Origin: Seriola aureovittata
Lineage: Eukaryota; Chordata; Actinopteri; Carangiformes; Carangidae
Direction: 5' to 3'
DNA: 64,000 nt
Assembly (NCBI RefSeq): GCF_021018895.1
Contig: NC_079382.1
Span: 22,662,501 to 22,726,500, forward strand
Part shown: positions 29,290-41,569 of the stretch, in pieces
Numbering within the stretch: the stretch's first letter is position 1
Layout: every line of letters starts with the position of its first letter
Made by a program: the position numbers and the translations under genes
Notes under the pieces: model-generated
Told to the model about the DNA's origin: nothing
The model's input: only the letters and a program-made list of their open reading frames with translations
Databases searched by the model: none

Positions 29290-29820
29290 TTTGCAGCACC
29301 GTGTTCATAAAAAGCGGGAAACATCTGGTGCAGTTGTTCTTCTGATTTACGCGCAGAGAGCTCCAACAGTTGTGTTTGGCGTCGAGCGCGTCACAGTGTG
29401 AAAAACACGTCTCTGCGCCTTCACATTAAACCTCAGCACCGTCCTCTGAGACAGATTCATCCGCGGATATCTGCCTCCGTTCATCTCACACAAGCTGCAG
29501 CCGCCGTCAAGACACGTGTAGCGGAGAAATGTGGAGGGACCACCCACCGCGGCGGCGCTGAGCCGGGGTCCGCAGAGGGCGGCCACTGCCTCCACAGGTC
29601 ACTCGTGTCCGGCTCGTTAAACATGCAAACCGGTGTCAGTCCGAAGGAGTGTGTGCTGCAGCTTGACGAACATTTACTGGACAGAAGAGAGAGACGCGGT
29701 TCAAACTCAAACCCCGAGTCAAACACCTGAAGTCACAGCGCGTCGCTTCCATCCCGGAAAAGCAGAAGAGCCATAAATCTCCTGTAGATGAGTTACTGCA
29801 GCTCAGGGACGCGCCGACTG
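29290..29820. promoter_or_regulatory. CpG-rich segment without an attached gene
   Basis: Many CpGs (for example TTTACGCGCAGAG, GTCGAGCGCGTCAC, CCACCGCGGCGGCGCTGAG) in an otherwise CpG-poor intergenic region, non-repetitive up to the GT repeat at 29822. Could be the promoter of a non-coding RNA or a regulatory element. Open frames inside it show no family resemblance. Confidence 0.35.
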
Positions 29821-29821
<1 letters not shown>

Positions 29822-29879
<58 letters not shown>

Positions 29880-29935
29880 GTGGGTGTGTGTGAGTGTGTG
29901 TGTGTTTGGTGGGTGTGTGTGAGTGGGGGTGGAGG
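29822..29935. repeat. (GT)n microsatellite with TGGTGGG blocks
   Basis: GT tract of about 55 bp followed by two TTTGGTGGGTGTGTGTGAG units. Confidence 0.95.
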
Positions 29936-30238
29936 CGTGTAAATAGCCAAGATAATCACGCCATCGCTCATGGAAAATGTCCAAACACGCAGGGAAATAG
30001 TCCCACCGAGGCTTTTCTGACTTTCCCGACCACGTGACCCGAGAGAGGAAAACAGTTTTCATGCCGGAGACGAAAAGCTGCGAAAACAAACTCATTTAGA
30101 TTTTATTCACGTCCTGAGTGACTGTGATCTGATGATTTCACTTTCCTGCACTTCCTGTCCAGACAAAGGTCACATGACCCAGGAAAAGGTCTTAGATTTT
30201 ACATTTTCTGAAAAGTACAAGAGCATTAAACTGGTTTC

Positions 30239-30242
<4 letters not shown>

Positions 30243-30282
<40 letters not shown>

Positions 30283-30302
30283 GTGTGCGTGTGCGTGTGT
30301 GT
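30243..30302. repeat. (GT)n microsatellite
   Basis: GT dinucleotide ending in GTGCGT variants. Confidence 0.96.
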
Positions 30303-30430
30303 ATCACTTGGCTATAATTGGATATAATTGTCTGTTTTGTTTCCATAACACTGGCAGTTCAACCTTGAACCTGAATCATGTCAAGTTTCTATAATAAAGA
30401 TCTTTTACAACAAACAAATTATTAAATGGT

Positions 30431-30870
30431 GCCACGTTACAATAAGACGACACTTATAAAGGATTTATAAATGGTTTATGATCAGGTTATTAATTCGGTT
30501 GTTGACACTTTATAAATCATAAATAAACAATTACTAAACAGGTTTAATACAATGATGCAGGCTCAGTATTTGGCGAGATCAAGTTAATGCTCACTACTTA
30601 TTAATAAGGGAGTCTTATTATAAACACATCATCATTTATTGATTAGTTACTATAAGGCTCCTTTTACCAGTTATCAATTCTAGTAACTCATTAGTGAGAT
30701 TAATGAGTTTAGCATTAACTAGATCTTGCCAAATAGTGAGCCTGCATCAGTGTATGAAAACTGTAATAACCTGTTTATTTATGATTTATAAAGTGTTAAC
30801 GACCAAATGAAAACTGAATTATAAACCATTTATAAATCCTTTATAAGACTCGTCTTATTGTGAAGCGGTT
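30431..30870. mobile_element. 440-bp foldback MITE
   Basis: Two long imperfect inverted arms of about 210 bp: the left arm begins ACAATAAGACGA...CTTATAAAGGATTTATAAA and the right arm ends TTTATAAATCCTTTATAAG...TCGTCTTATTGT. ATGCAGGCTCA(G/C)TATTTGGC(G/A)AGATC recurs in both arms in opposite orientation. No coding capacity; a non-autonomous DNA transposon is most likely. Confidence 0.85.
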
Positions 30871-31039
30871 CCTGTGAATATGAATGTTTGTGTTCAATCC
30901 TCCAAAGAGCAAACGAGCAGGTGGAATTATGTTTCTAAGCCCCGAGTGTTTCCTCTGTGTTTTCTGAAAAATCAATCACTGCGATTGACTCACTGGTATT
31001 TGGTTCTACAGGCTGCTCATCATGTGACGTGTTGTCAGA

Positions 31040-31250
31040 GGGGAGATAAGTTCACGTAGCCGTCGTCCACCAATCAGAAGGTGGGAGGTTCGATCCCCGG
31101 CTCCTCCAGGCCTCGTGTCTCTGGGTAAGTTACTGAGCCACGAACCTCTGACGGCTGATGTGTGAGTGTGAGGGAAGGAGTGAATGTGGCAAGTGTTGTA
31201 AAGCGCTTTGAGTGGTCAGTACCATGTCCATTTCTTTGTTTATTAAATAC
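31040..31250. mobile_element. tRNA-derived SINE copy
   Basis: B-box GGTTCGATCCC in GGGAGGTTCGATCCCCGGCT context, then CTCCTCCAGGCCTCGTGTC and the characteristic AAAGCGCTTTGAGTGGTC 3' part, ending near a TG repeat. Matches the layout of an abundant fish SINE. Confidence 0.75.
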
Positions 31251-31256
31251 AGAAGA

Positions 31257-31258
<2 letters not shown>

Positions 31259-31299
<41 letters not shown>
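31259..31299. repeat. (TG)n microsatellite
   Basis: About 40 bp of TG at the 3' end of the SINE copy. Confidence 0.95.
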
Positions 31300-32524
31300 T
31301 AAATGCATGTAATAATCTAGATAATGTCATGTATCTGTGTTGTGGTCCAAGGTGAATCATTGCAGCTGAATGTTAGCGACGTGAAGCAGCTGTGTGTTTG
31401 CTGTCTTGAACACACCTGAACGACTTGAGTCACTCAGTCACTCAGTGAGTGTTTCCCTGCACGTTCGCTCACAGCGGAGAACGGATCGATTCAGGAAGTG
31501 ATTCAGTTCAGTTCCTTCATACAAAAAAACGCTAATTACATGATGCCAACTTGGGCTCTTGGAATTGGCAGCTGTAACTGATGAATGGATTAATCTGAAA
31601 TCCTTCACAGATGAACAGATGAGAACACTTTGTAGCCGTGCCGTCAGAACACATGAGACCCTTTTAAACGCTCAGTACAAAACGTTACAGACGATGTGGT
31701 GAAGTGGCTCTGCTGCACGCTCAGCCCGCGCATCGTGTCGTGAACGTCTGAAGCTGACGGTGCGTCCAGCAGCCGGAGCAGATGGACACGGAGAGGCTGT
31801 AAAAATAAGATGGCTGCCAAACTGGCCCTGAGCTTGTTGCGTTAGCGGTTGCAGTCCTCTGGGTGTGCTGGGTCCAGATCCAGGACCAGAGGTGAGGGCG
31901 GGGGGGTCAGAGACAGTGACAGGTCTGACAGGCTCCTCACTCGTCTGTTATGTCTGCGGTCCTCTCCCCGTTCAGTCATCGCGGACCGCTCGGTCAGTGT
32001 TTGACGTCGGAGGGCGGGGGTGCGGTTACAGGCCTCAGAGACCGGCGGCACGTTGTGTAACCGACTTCAAAGATGGCCGGTCAACGGTCGGGCTGCTGCA
32101 GTATACACAACAGACAGAAGTAATAACACACACGGGTGGAACCGACTTCATGATATCATGGTGGAATAATGGAGACGTGGATCGGCCTCTCTTTCTTCTT
32201 CTCTGCTACAAAAACAATGAAACAATCCTCCGACTCAGAGTGAGACTTGCAGCAGTTTCACACACAGTGTTCATCAGGCAGAGTTCACAGCGGCGGCTCA
32301 GGGCGGCGAGCTGCCAGCTGGTAAATACACTGAAGGTTCAGTGAGATCTGGCTTTTAAAACTTGTATCTGAGCTCAGATAAAAATATTTATTATCAGTGA
32401 GAAGCTTCTTAATATTAGTTTGATTTATGAGTAAAAGCAAAAACAAAACTAGAATCACCTGCTCCTCCACTCAGACTAGTTTCAGGTCACATCCTGTTTA
32501 TCCAGAGTCAGAGAGAATATGAGT

Positions 32525-32740
32525 GTGTAAGTGTTTTCTGTGGTCATAGTGACCTTGACCTTTGACCTTTGACCACCAAAATCTAATCAGTTCATCCTCG
32601 AGTCGTAATGAATGTTTGTGCCAAGTTTGAAGAAGTTCCATCTCGGTGTTTCTGAGATATCGTGTGCATGAGAATGGGACGGACAACCTGAAAACAAGAT
32701 GGCGGCTCTGGCTGTCGCCGGCGCAGTGGAATAACTAGCG
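32525..32740. repeat. Teleost interspersed repeat (GACCTTTGACC type)
   Basis: Contains GTGACCTTGACCTTTGACC, CAAAATCTAATCAGTTCATC, GTGCCAAGTTTGAAGAAGTT, GAGAATGGGACGGACAACC and GGCTGTCGCCGGCGCAGTGG in the order seen in a very common fish repeat. Identified from memory; element class not certain. Confidence 0.75.
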
Positions 32741-32989
32741 TAACGAATCTGTAAGAAACGAGCCCACAGGTCGTCTGTGCAGCAGGTTGTTGTGACATCA
32801 TAGTTAGGTTTTGTTGCTAGGCGACATCTAATGGTCGTAGTAATGATGACAGGAGCGAAGGGAAAAGTGTCGGTGACGTAGAATAAAGAGAGACAGCGTC
32901 CACGTCAGGAGGAGGAGGAGGTGGACAGATGAACGTGACACAGGAGAGCGTTGTGTTCGATTCCCGTGTGAATGACTCGGGTACAAACG

Positions 32990-33300
32990 CAGTGAGGGCG
33001 CCGAGTACGGTGGCCCAGAGAGCTCCCAACACAACAGGACGTGTTTCCGGGGGCGATGAACAACTTGTTGTTCAACGCTTTGTGACTTTCGAAGGTAAAA
33101 ACTTTGAACAACAAGTGCGTCCCAGCCGGGTTCATCACCTTTTAGTGTCCCCCGGAAACACTTCCTGTGTTGAGAGTATTTGCAGCTCATGTGTCAAACT
33201 GATGAAGATCTTTTCAGTTTTGTTTATTGGCATGTGTTTTCTTAAGTTGCTGTATGTTGAGCTCTCGGGGCCACCGTACCTCGGCCCCTACGGCGGACAG
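32990..33300. mobile_element. Palindromic MITE-like element
   Basis: Nested inverted repeats: CCGAGTACGGTGGCCCAGAG near 33001 pairs with CTCGGGGCCACCGTACCTCGG near 33266; GTGTTTCCGGGGG (33041) pairs with CCCCCGGAAACAC (33149); ACTTGTTGTTCA (33062) pairs with TGAACAACAAGT (33104). No transposase frame. Confidence 0.75.
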
Positions 33301-33561
33301 GCTGCAGGTGGACGTGTCATCAGCAGGTATCGAGTCCAGTGTCTCAGCAGCGAGTGCGAACAGCTCAGAGGGGGAAACATGAAGCTGGACGTCAGAGTTC
33401 GTTTCCTCGGTCACATTAAGAAACATTTAGTTCAAACTGATTTTATTAATCAGGTCATTTCTTTTCTTTTCCTTTTTCACACTGAGACAAATGTTACGTG
33501 GGAAAAAAGAAAAGAGAAATTAAAGCTGAAAACCACAGATGTTCAGTAAAGAAAAGAGACA

Positions 33562-33615
<54 letters not shown>
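33562..33615. repeat. (CA)n microsatellite
   Basis: About 54 bp of CA. Confidence 0.96.
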
Positions 33616-33617
<2 letters not shown>

Positions 33618-35771
33618 GGAGCTGATGTGTTCAGACGTGTTCAGTGTCTGATCAGTCTCTACCTGCAGAGTGCTGCCATCTAGTGTCGAAACACACACCT
33701 GCACGTCTTCGTGTAGGAACCAGCAACTATTTTATTAATCCCCACATACACTCACTAATTACAGCCATACTGAGTATTAATCAAAATCTAATTAGTAACA
33801 AATGAAGAAGGATTCGTTTAGTTTCCCAGCAGCCATATTTCTCTCGTACATAACTTAATGTAATTAAATAAAAAACAAACAGAAATGTAATATATGACAT
33901 ATTTGTCACCTATAAGGGGATATATTATTATCACATATATACATGTATGAGGATTTATAACATATATGAAATAGTCAAATTTGTATATGTACATATATTA
34001 AAAATATCTATATTATTAATTTTTATACAGTTTGGTAACATGTTGCAACAATAAATGTAATAATATATATATAATTTTTATAAAACAGCATTAATTAGAG
34101 AAATTCTATTTGATTTTATATGTTTTTTGTGATAATTTCTCATTAATTTTAAACATGTCTATCTTCCTATTCTGGGTCTCAGATTTATGGACCCAACTTT
34201 ATATAATATCAACATATATTCATAAGATGATAAAGGCCATTATTTCTGTAACATCTGTTGCTAAGCATAAACATACATATTTGTATAGGCTGGATATATA
34301 AATGTCAATATATGAAATTATTCCTATTTCTTATAGGTTTCATATATAATTTTTATGTGCTTTTATTTTATATGCACATACATCTCATATATGGAAATTC
34401 AATAGATTTGCGTAAAGGAAAGCACATTGATATAAAACATTTAACTCGTGGTTTGTGGTCTTCACACTCGCACCTGCAGGAGGAGAGGACGGCGTCCTGT
34501 GAGGGCCGAGCGCCGAGCGCCGCTCTCTCTTCACGTGCCGCCACAACGATGCAACTGGGAGTCGAATGGAGGCAGTAAAAACAGTTCCTTCTGTGCTCGT
34601 CCCCGGCCGGAGCGTCCGCAGCTGAAAACACTGGCTGTGTTTATGTTCGGGGGGGAAAGTTCACATCCATCATCCGTCTGAGACACTTTTAGCCGGTCGC
34701 TGGGCTGATGGGCCGAAGACAGAGAGGGAGACGCTGTTCTGCACACAGAGCGGGAAAACTTCACACAGACGCTGTGAAATGGAGGAAAGATCCTGGTGAA
34801 ACTCAGTTCATTTTACTGCAGTGAGTGGATTCAACATCAATGCTCTGCCATCGGGACAGAAACCAGTCTGAGCCACTCAGGAGGAAGGCCTGCAGACAGT
34901 TACAAGAACGTTATGAGAGATAAGACGAGAGTTTGACTCTCTCTCTTTTTTTATTCTCCACCACTGTGTCCATCCAAATGAGTTACTTGCACTTAACTTG
35001 ATTATTTCTTTGAAGCTATTTAAAGGGAAATATTAAAACTTTTTGATCCACTATTATTTATCTGGCAGATTGAGTCTCTACTTGCTTTATAGATTTAAGA
35101 TTTACACAAGAGATTATGATTTAATAAAGTTTGATTTGAAGGCAACAGTAGAGGATGAGAAACTGTGATTTCCTCTAGGGTTTAAAACTCGGCCGTGTGA
35201 GTTCTGAGTCAGCGAGCGACGCTGCTGTGAGTCACTGAAAGTCACTTCATGAATAAATTGTCTTGATCGTTTTCATCCGATGCTTCTGTTTCCTCGGTCG
35301 GCGCTGATGGATTCCTGTTGGGTAAATTCTGGACTCGTACTCGGCCAGATCCAGACCACACAGTCCGGTCATCTACACAAATATCCTGGCCTCAGACCCG
35401 CGAGGCGACACCACCCACTGTATGTTTTCATTGGCCGCCGAGTCGACCGAGGACGCGATACATTGCACGTTTCCCTCCGGTGCTATTTAATGTGTTGACT
35501 CCAAAGCTCACAAATGCAGTAACTGAGTGAAATGATCTGAAGCTGAAACTGGACGAACAAACGGACCCGTCTATCTTCACTGTGCAGACACTGACCTCAG
35601 CGGAGCCGAGGAGGCTTGAGTCCTGCTGACATCAGTTTGGTCCAGTTTTACTGAACTGGACCGGAGCACAGAAACTTCAGGTTTCTTCCACCAGGATGTA
35701 GTGATGATCAGAATAACAACAGACCGACCGCAGAGGCTGATTCGCTCATGTTCCCGAGTCACACTCTGCCT

Positions 35772-35830
35772 GTTAGCTTGTTAGCCTGTTAGCTTGTTAG
35801 CCTGTTAGCTTGTTAGCCTGTTAGCTTGTC
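35772..35830. repeat. 16-bp minisatellite (TGTTAGCTTGTTAGCC)
   Basis: About 3.5 tandem units alternating TGTTAGCT and TGTTAGCC. Confidence 0.9.
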
Positions 35831-36709
35831 CTTATTCCTGCTTCCTTACACAACATTACACAACTTTTAGTGCCTGTTAGTGCTGATAACTGTTTTACAT
35901 TTTAATTTAAATGCTTTTATTTATTTACTGTAAAAACGCACATGTAGCATCGACATAACCACAGTAAGTCAAGTGGAAACCAGGCAGCAACATGCAGTTC
36001 CTCTAACGACCACTAGAGTCTGGCTCCAACAGTGAGTCAGTCCCCATAGACTCCCATGTTAAAATGTCCAACTTTACAGCAGAAATAAACATGTTTACAG
36101 CCTGGTACAAAAACTGTTTTGGTGTCTAGAGCTAATTCCTTCCTTCATGACACCTGTTTATATAACTCACCTGTTTATATAACTCACCTGTTTACATTTT
36201 ATTGAGGACTAAAGTTATGGAGGATTGAGGGCGTGGCCTCTTTGAGTGACAGGTGGGTGAGCGTACGCTCGCCACAAACCGACATTCACCAAAGTCTCAG
36301 CTCCAGTAAAAGTAAAAGTGCGGTCACACCAACTTGTAAAACAACAAATCTTTGCAGTCAGATCAGTTATTTCAGTGTGATCTCTCATGCAAAGAGAACG
36401 TGCACAGAGTTTACACGGAGTCATCGTGACAAATATGTTTTTGAGTAGTTGATGTGAATTTATTGCCCCATTCTCAAACAGCTGGAAGAAGCTTTTTGGC
36501 CCCTTCAGTAACAGTTTCATTTGGTCTTTAGTTACTCAAACAGGTTTAATTCATTTCCTACTTTTCTTCATGAACTAATTTGAATGATTTTGTGTGTTTG
36601 TGCAGGTTTGTGTTGGACGTCTGTGTGTCACTGTCAGGAGCAACACACTTCTTCCACGTGAGTTGTGAACGTTTTTATTTCAAACCAAACATCCAGACGA
36701 GACACCGCA

Positions 36710-36740
36710 GGTGACTCAGGTGACTCAGGTGACTCAGGTG
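36710..36740. repeat. Short 10-bp tandem repeat (CAGGTGACTC)
   Basis: Three units of CAGGTGACTC plus a partial one. Each carries an E-box-like CAGGTG next to a TGACTC (AP-1-like) half. Confidence 0.85.
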
Positions 36741-36774
36741 AACATCGTGCGGCTGATATCACCCTCCATCAGTT

Positions 36775-37065
36775 TTCTTCTGTTTTTGCACATGCGTCTG
36801 CGGCGGCTTAGCGCGGCGAGCTGAACGGAGGCAAACAGCTTTACAGCAGCTTTACTCTCTCTGGCAGAAAATGACTTCCTGGCTCCTGAACATTAAGTTT
36901 TGATCTGGAAGTCTGACACAGCAGCTGGTCGTCGTAACGAGCCGCCTCAGCCGCCATCACAGTCGCAGACTTAAAGGGATTTCTCCTCCAGATTCCCCAT
37001 TTGGAAGACAGGCCGAGGCGGCGTGCTGCTGAATGCAGAATGAGACCAGAGGAAATCTGACACCA
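36775..37065. promoter_or_regulatory. Candidate conserved non-coding element
   Basis: Unique, GC-balanced block with TTAGCGCGGCGAGCTG, TCCTGAACATTAAGTT and ACAGGCCGAGGCGGCG. A related TGGCTCCTGAAATATTAAG stretch recurs at about 37810-37830. Looks like regulatory DNA; no coding potential seen. Confidence 0.25.
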
Positions 37066-37871
37066 CCTCGTTTCCTTCCCTCCTTCTTCTTTTCCTCGTT
37101 CCCTTTCCTAAGTGTCAGCATTTCTCCGGACATTTTAAAACTGTATGTGCAGCGTTCAAACCTCCTCTAAGGTTTTCTTAGAGCAAACAGGAAATATTTT
37201 CCCACCTCTCACGTCTGAGTGTTACGGGAAACACAGTCATGTTTACACTGGACACACACAACCGGTTTCTCGCCAGAACACAGTGTGTGTCCAAATGTGT
37301 TGAAGTCATTTCCTTTGTCATTAGAAAGCAACTTGTTCCCCTGTGACAATCTCATTTTGCTCAAAGTGCTGCAGGATTTGCAGGTGTCGTCCAGGACGCT
37401 GTGACATCACTGTCAGGTGTGATGACAGAGCTCACCTCAGACCCAAAGGTTGGAGCTTTCAACCCCAGTTTTGCTGAAACAGTTTGTGTTTCTTGGCACG
37501 TTACTGCCACCAGCTGGTGACGAGTGGAAGTGTGTGAAACTCAGGGACGTTAAACGACCGTGGATCAGCGTCTTCACTCCGGCTGCTTCCTCGCCTCCAG
37601 CTCACAGGGGCTGATTCTGTTTTTACATCTTGTGTTCGGAAATCATTTGAACAACAGACACTGTCCCAGGTCGGTTCGTTCCTTTTCTCCTTCTGTCTCC
37701 TTCCTTTTGATTAAAAAAAACTTTAAATCAAAATGTCATGAGCAACAGAAGACGTTAAACTTTCCATTAATCAGCTCTGATTAGAGAAATACGCAGGAAT
37801 AACGAGCCTGGCTCCTGAAATATTAAGTTTGAACTAAATAGAACTTTTTCCTGCAGCATCTGACGTCAGTT

Positions 37872-37876
<5 letters not shown>

Positions 37877-37934
<58 letters not shown>
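37877..37934. repeat. (GT)n microsatellite
   Basis: About 58 bp of GT. Confidence 0.97.
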
Positions 37935-37936
<2 letters not shown>

Positions 37937-38524
37937 TGACCAGTAGGTGGAGCCACTGCTCTGCTCCTGAAGTCTGAACTCACTGTCACTGAATAAACAG
38001 TTCCTCTGCTGTTGAGTTTAAAATGGACTTACATCATTAAATATCAGAAACAATCTCAAGAGAAATGGAGATCAAATATAAATTATTTATATAATATAAT
38101 ATTTGTTGGGACAGAATGAGCTGAGTTGAAGTAGAACAGAGCGTCACATACGTTTATATAAAATATTCAATATGCAGACAGACTGTAGAAGGAGAGCATG
38201 AACGATCACAGCCGAAAACAAAATGATCTGATCTAATAAAAGGAAAAAAACTCAGAGACACGGACATGAAGTCGAAGTGAATTTAAACTGAACTATAAAT
38301 GTTAATTTCTTCTTCAGCAGATAAACAAACAGTTTTCTGTGGCTCCTCTGGAAGATGCACTTTTCTTCTTCTTCTGTTAAATTTTGCGTCTCTATCATCA
38401 AAGATCAGGAAGACTTGAGTCCTGACTGTAAGCAGCTCTCTGCTGAGGCTCAGACACGATTCATGCTGCTGTTTACGTCTATTAAATATTCTGCTCTTGC
38501 ATTTCATCATTTGCTTTGGTTTCA

Positions 38525-38770
38525 CTTCATCTGACTCAGTCTTATTATTATTTTCTCAGTTAATCAATAATTAATTTGTTCTATAAAACATAAAAAATAG
38601 TGGAGAAAATGTTATTAAATGTCTAACATCTAGAGATATTCAGTTTACTTCCATGTAAAACAAGAAGGCAGGAAATTGTCACATGTGAGAGGGAGGAGCT
38701 TAAAGCGATTCATCGATTATCAAAATATTTGCAGATTAATTTACTGTCAATCAAGAAATCAATCAATCAT
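38525..38770. repeat. Degenerate teleost interspersed repeat
   Basis: TCAGTTAATCAATAATTAATT, CTATAAAACATAAAAAATAG, and GATTCATCGATTATCAAAAT near the end, matching the AATCGATTA-rich family seen at 5228 and 47090. Confidence 0.5.
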
Positions 38771-38826
38771 TGTTTAGATTGCAAATTACACAAGTGTGAT
38801 GTGGAAACTTGAAACCACCAGCACAC

Positions 38827-38828
<2 letters not shown>

Positions 38829-38874
<46 letters not shown>
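38829..38874. repeat. (CA)n microsatellite
   Basis: About 46 bp of CA. Confidence 0.96.
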
Positions 38875-38876
<2 letters not shown>

Positions 38877-40149
38877 AAAACTGACTTACAGTGAATCAGG
38901 AGACGTCTTGTTTAGTAGTTAAACGATATTTTACAGATTCTGGATGTAATTTTAGATTAATTAATGAATCCGTCAATTAAAATGTAATTTTAACTATTTT
39001 TAACAAGGTTGAACTTATTGGGGGAAAAACCATGAACCAGACACAAATTCTAATTCACAATTTAATATTGAAAAATGATCTTTGAATGTCTTCACACACG
39101 TGTGGAGAGGATCTTTAAGGGGGGGGGGGGGTCGTTATCATGATCATCCTCCTTTATACTGAGGAAGGGTATAACAACATCACGCCTTGATACTCGGTGT
39201 CAATATATTATCTTATAAAAGTGCGATAACATGTTTGAAAACTGATACAGCAAAAAAATTAAAAAAAAACATCTTTCTCACGTCAGAAAATAAAACTTTT
39301 ACATTTTAGCAGCTTCAAAAATCTGGTTTGAGATTAATAGAGAATAACTGGTTTTTGCTCAGTACATTAATTTGTTCCCTGAATTGAGTTTGACGAAGTA
39401 CCACCACCTTTAAAGATCTTCTTACTCACTAACTCGTCATCTGCTGGAATGATGAAAGTCTCCGGGGACGTTTGGCATGAAGCAGCTGGAAACAGCTGGA
39501 TGGATCTTTCTCTCGCTGATCCTCTGAAGATTTGAAGGTTTTGCAGGTTGGAGCTGAGGAGACGTAGTGAACTCCTGAACCTCCATCTGATCTGGTTCTT
39601 GGTGAACTGGAAGAGAAATGACCACCAGACTCGAATTTCTGTTTCCATGTGACGAGTTAGTCGACATCGTTTCTTTACATTCTGTTGGATGTAAAACAGT
39701 AAGACTGGACAGCTGGTGGACAAAACCATCTCTGGCTCTCGTGGAAACATCATTTATAGATTTTATCTCCTCAAACAGATTCTGTCAATGTTTACCGACT
39801 GGTTCTCAACACCGAGGGAACTCTGCCACGGTTTGGTGTCTCGCTAAAGTCATGAAATTCAGCTCATTGTGAAGCTGATAGTTAGATTTGGTCTGAATAA
39901 ACAACCAGAATGTAAAATTACCACAAAACCTCATTTAATTATTGGTATTTTGTTGTGTCTGTCAGTGAAAGCAGGCCAACATCTGGAGTCCTACCTTAGA
40001 AAATAATGTGTCAGCTTTTGAAGACTCGTGGTATCTTGTAGATTTTGTGATTTGTGAGAAAGAAAACTGAATTTCTGCGACTTTAAAAGTGACAAATGTC
40101 TTTAACATCTAATCCCAGAGGACTCAGGTTCGTCCTCTGCTCTCAGAGT

Positions 40150-40330
40150 CTTTGTTCAGGACTTTCGATAGCTCGCTCCGTGTTTGCAGCGTCATTAACA
40201 AAGAGCCGCTAATCTGCTGATAACATACAGCACAGATGTGTTTATCACTCCACCGTGTGCTTTACATTGAATGACCTGCTCGTGGATGTTAAGTGGAGGT
40301 CAGAGACGTGGCGGCGGCGATCTGAGCAGG
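40150..40330. promoter_or_regulatory. Candidate conserved non-coding element
   Basis: Unique block with SOX (ATTAACAAAGAG), homeobox (GCTAATCTG), GATA (CTGATAACA), FOX (TGTGTTTATCAC) and AGGTCA-like (GGAGGTCAGAG) motifs within 180 bp. Motif density and lack of repeats suggest an enhancer; not verifiable here. Confidence 0.3.
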
Positions 40331-41569
40331 AGATAGTTTTAAAGAGGAGGTCTTTGTATTCAGAGTGAGATCTGTATCATCACACTGTCCGTCTGAGGGG
40401 AAATGCTTTTTTAAAGAAGCCCATCATTCTGCGCTGAGAAAACTCAGATTCTATTATCCGTTGGTTTAGAGTGAATTCAGCTGGAAAGTAGATGAAGACT
40501 TTATCCACTGTCTCTTAAATATTGTCTGGAAAAGGTTTCCAATCTGCAACACAAACTAACATTTATTTTTCAGACTGTTGTCTAATCTTTCCCCTTGCAA
40601 GAAGAAGAACATTATTTATTTATATGGCACTTTTAAAAATAAGTTACAAAATGCTTTCCAAGAGAAATACCAGATCAAAGTAGAAAAAATCATTTATAGC
40701 GAAAAAATACAATAAAAACAATTCAAGAAAAATGCAGTCGGAGATGAACGTGTTCCAGTGTTTTGTCACAGACACCGTAGCAACATGTCCACAGATAGTT
40801 GGACAGAACTGTGTCTGCAACTGATTTAATGAGATAATAAACAGCAGCCATCTTGGATTTAGAGGTCGGGTCAGGGAGATTCTTCCAGCTTTCCGAGACT
40901 GAAATCCGAATATAAGGAGCGTACCTGTCGGAAGTTTTGGTAGGGATCTTGGGAATTCTGACTTCCTGTTGTCCAGCTGCATTATGGGAAGTGTAGGACC
41001 TAGAGTTGTTGGAGCTTGACCCATACCGGGGACTAAATCACATCTCTGCCTTTAATGCTGATCCTAAGTGTTGCTGTCTGCGACGTTTAGTTCTCGCAGC
41101 TGTTTGATGTTGCTAATGGAAAATAGCGACATATGAAGTCAGTTATTTTTGAATTTGGACGACAGGACAAGAGGAGAGGTAGAAAACTGTGGAGTCCTAA
41201 CTTGAGGAAGTACTTGCACTGCAGTGAAATGTAGTATGAATTGAAAGTAAACTGATGTTAAATGTTTTGTAAAGTGTGTGATTTATAGTAAGTGAAGTGG
41301 GCTCGTACATGCAAAGACATTATACTGATCGTTTGCCAACCATGTTGAGTTTCTCGTGTACCTGCTGTCTCCGGAGGAAAGACACAACTAAAATAATCTT
41401 TACACGTAATCCTTAAAAACTGCTCTCTAAGAGCGAGCAAAGCATCCACAGTTTTTCTTTGAAATGATTGAAAACCATAAATAAAAGGCTGAAAACAGAG
41501 TTGGACTCTTTCTGCCGCCCAGTATTTGTACACCTTGTGTCGCGGGAAAGCTTTAATAATCTCCCATAA

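Noticed and set aside
32929..33549. 206-codon open frame
   Set aside because: Runs across a palindromic repeat; no recognisable domain.
39367..39872. Two overlapping opposite open frames (128 and 84 codons)
   Set aside because: No known domain, no splice or start support; probably chance or a decayed element.
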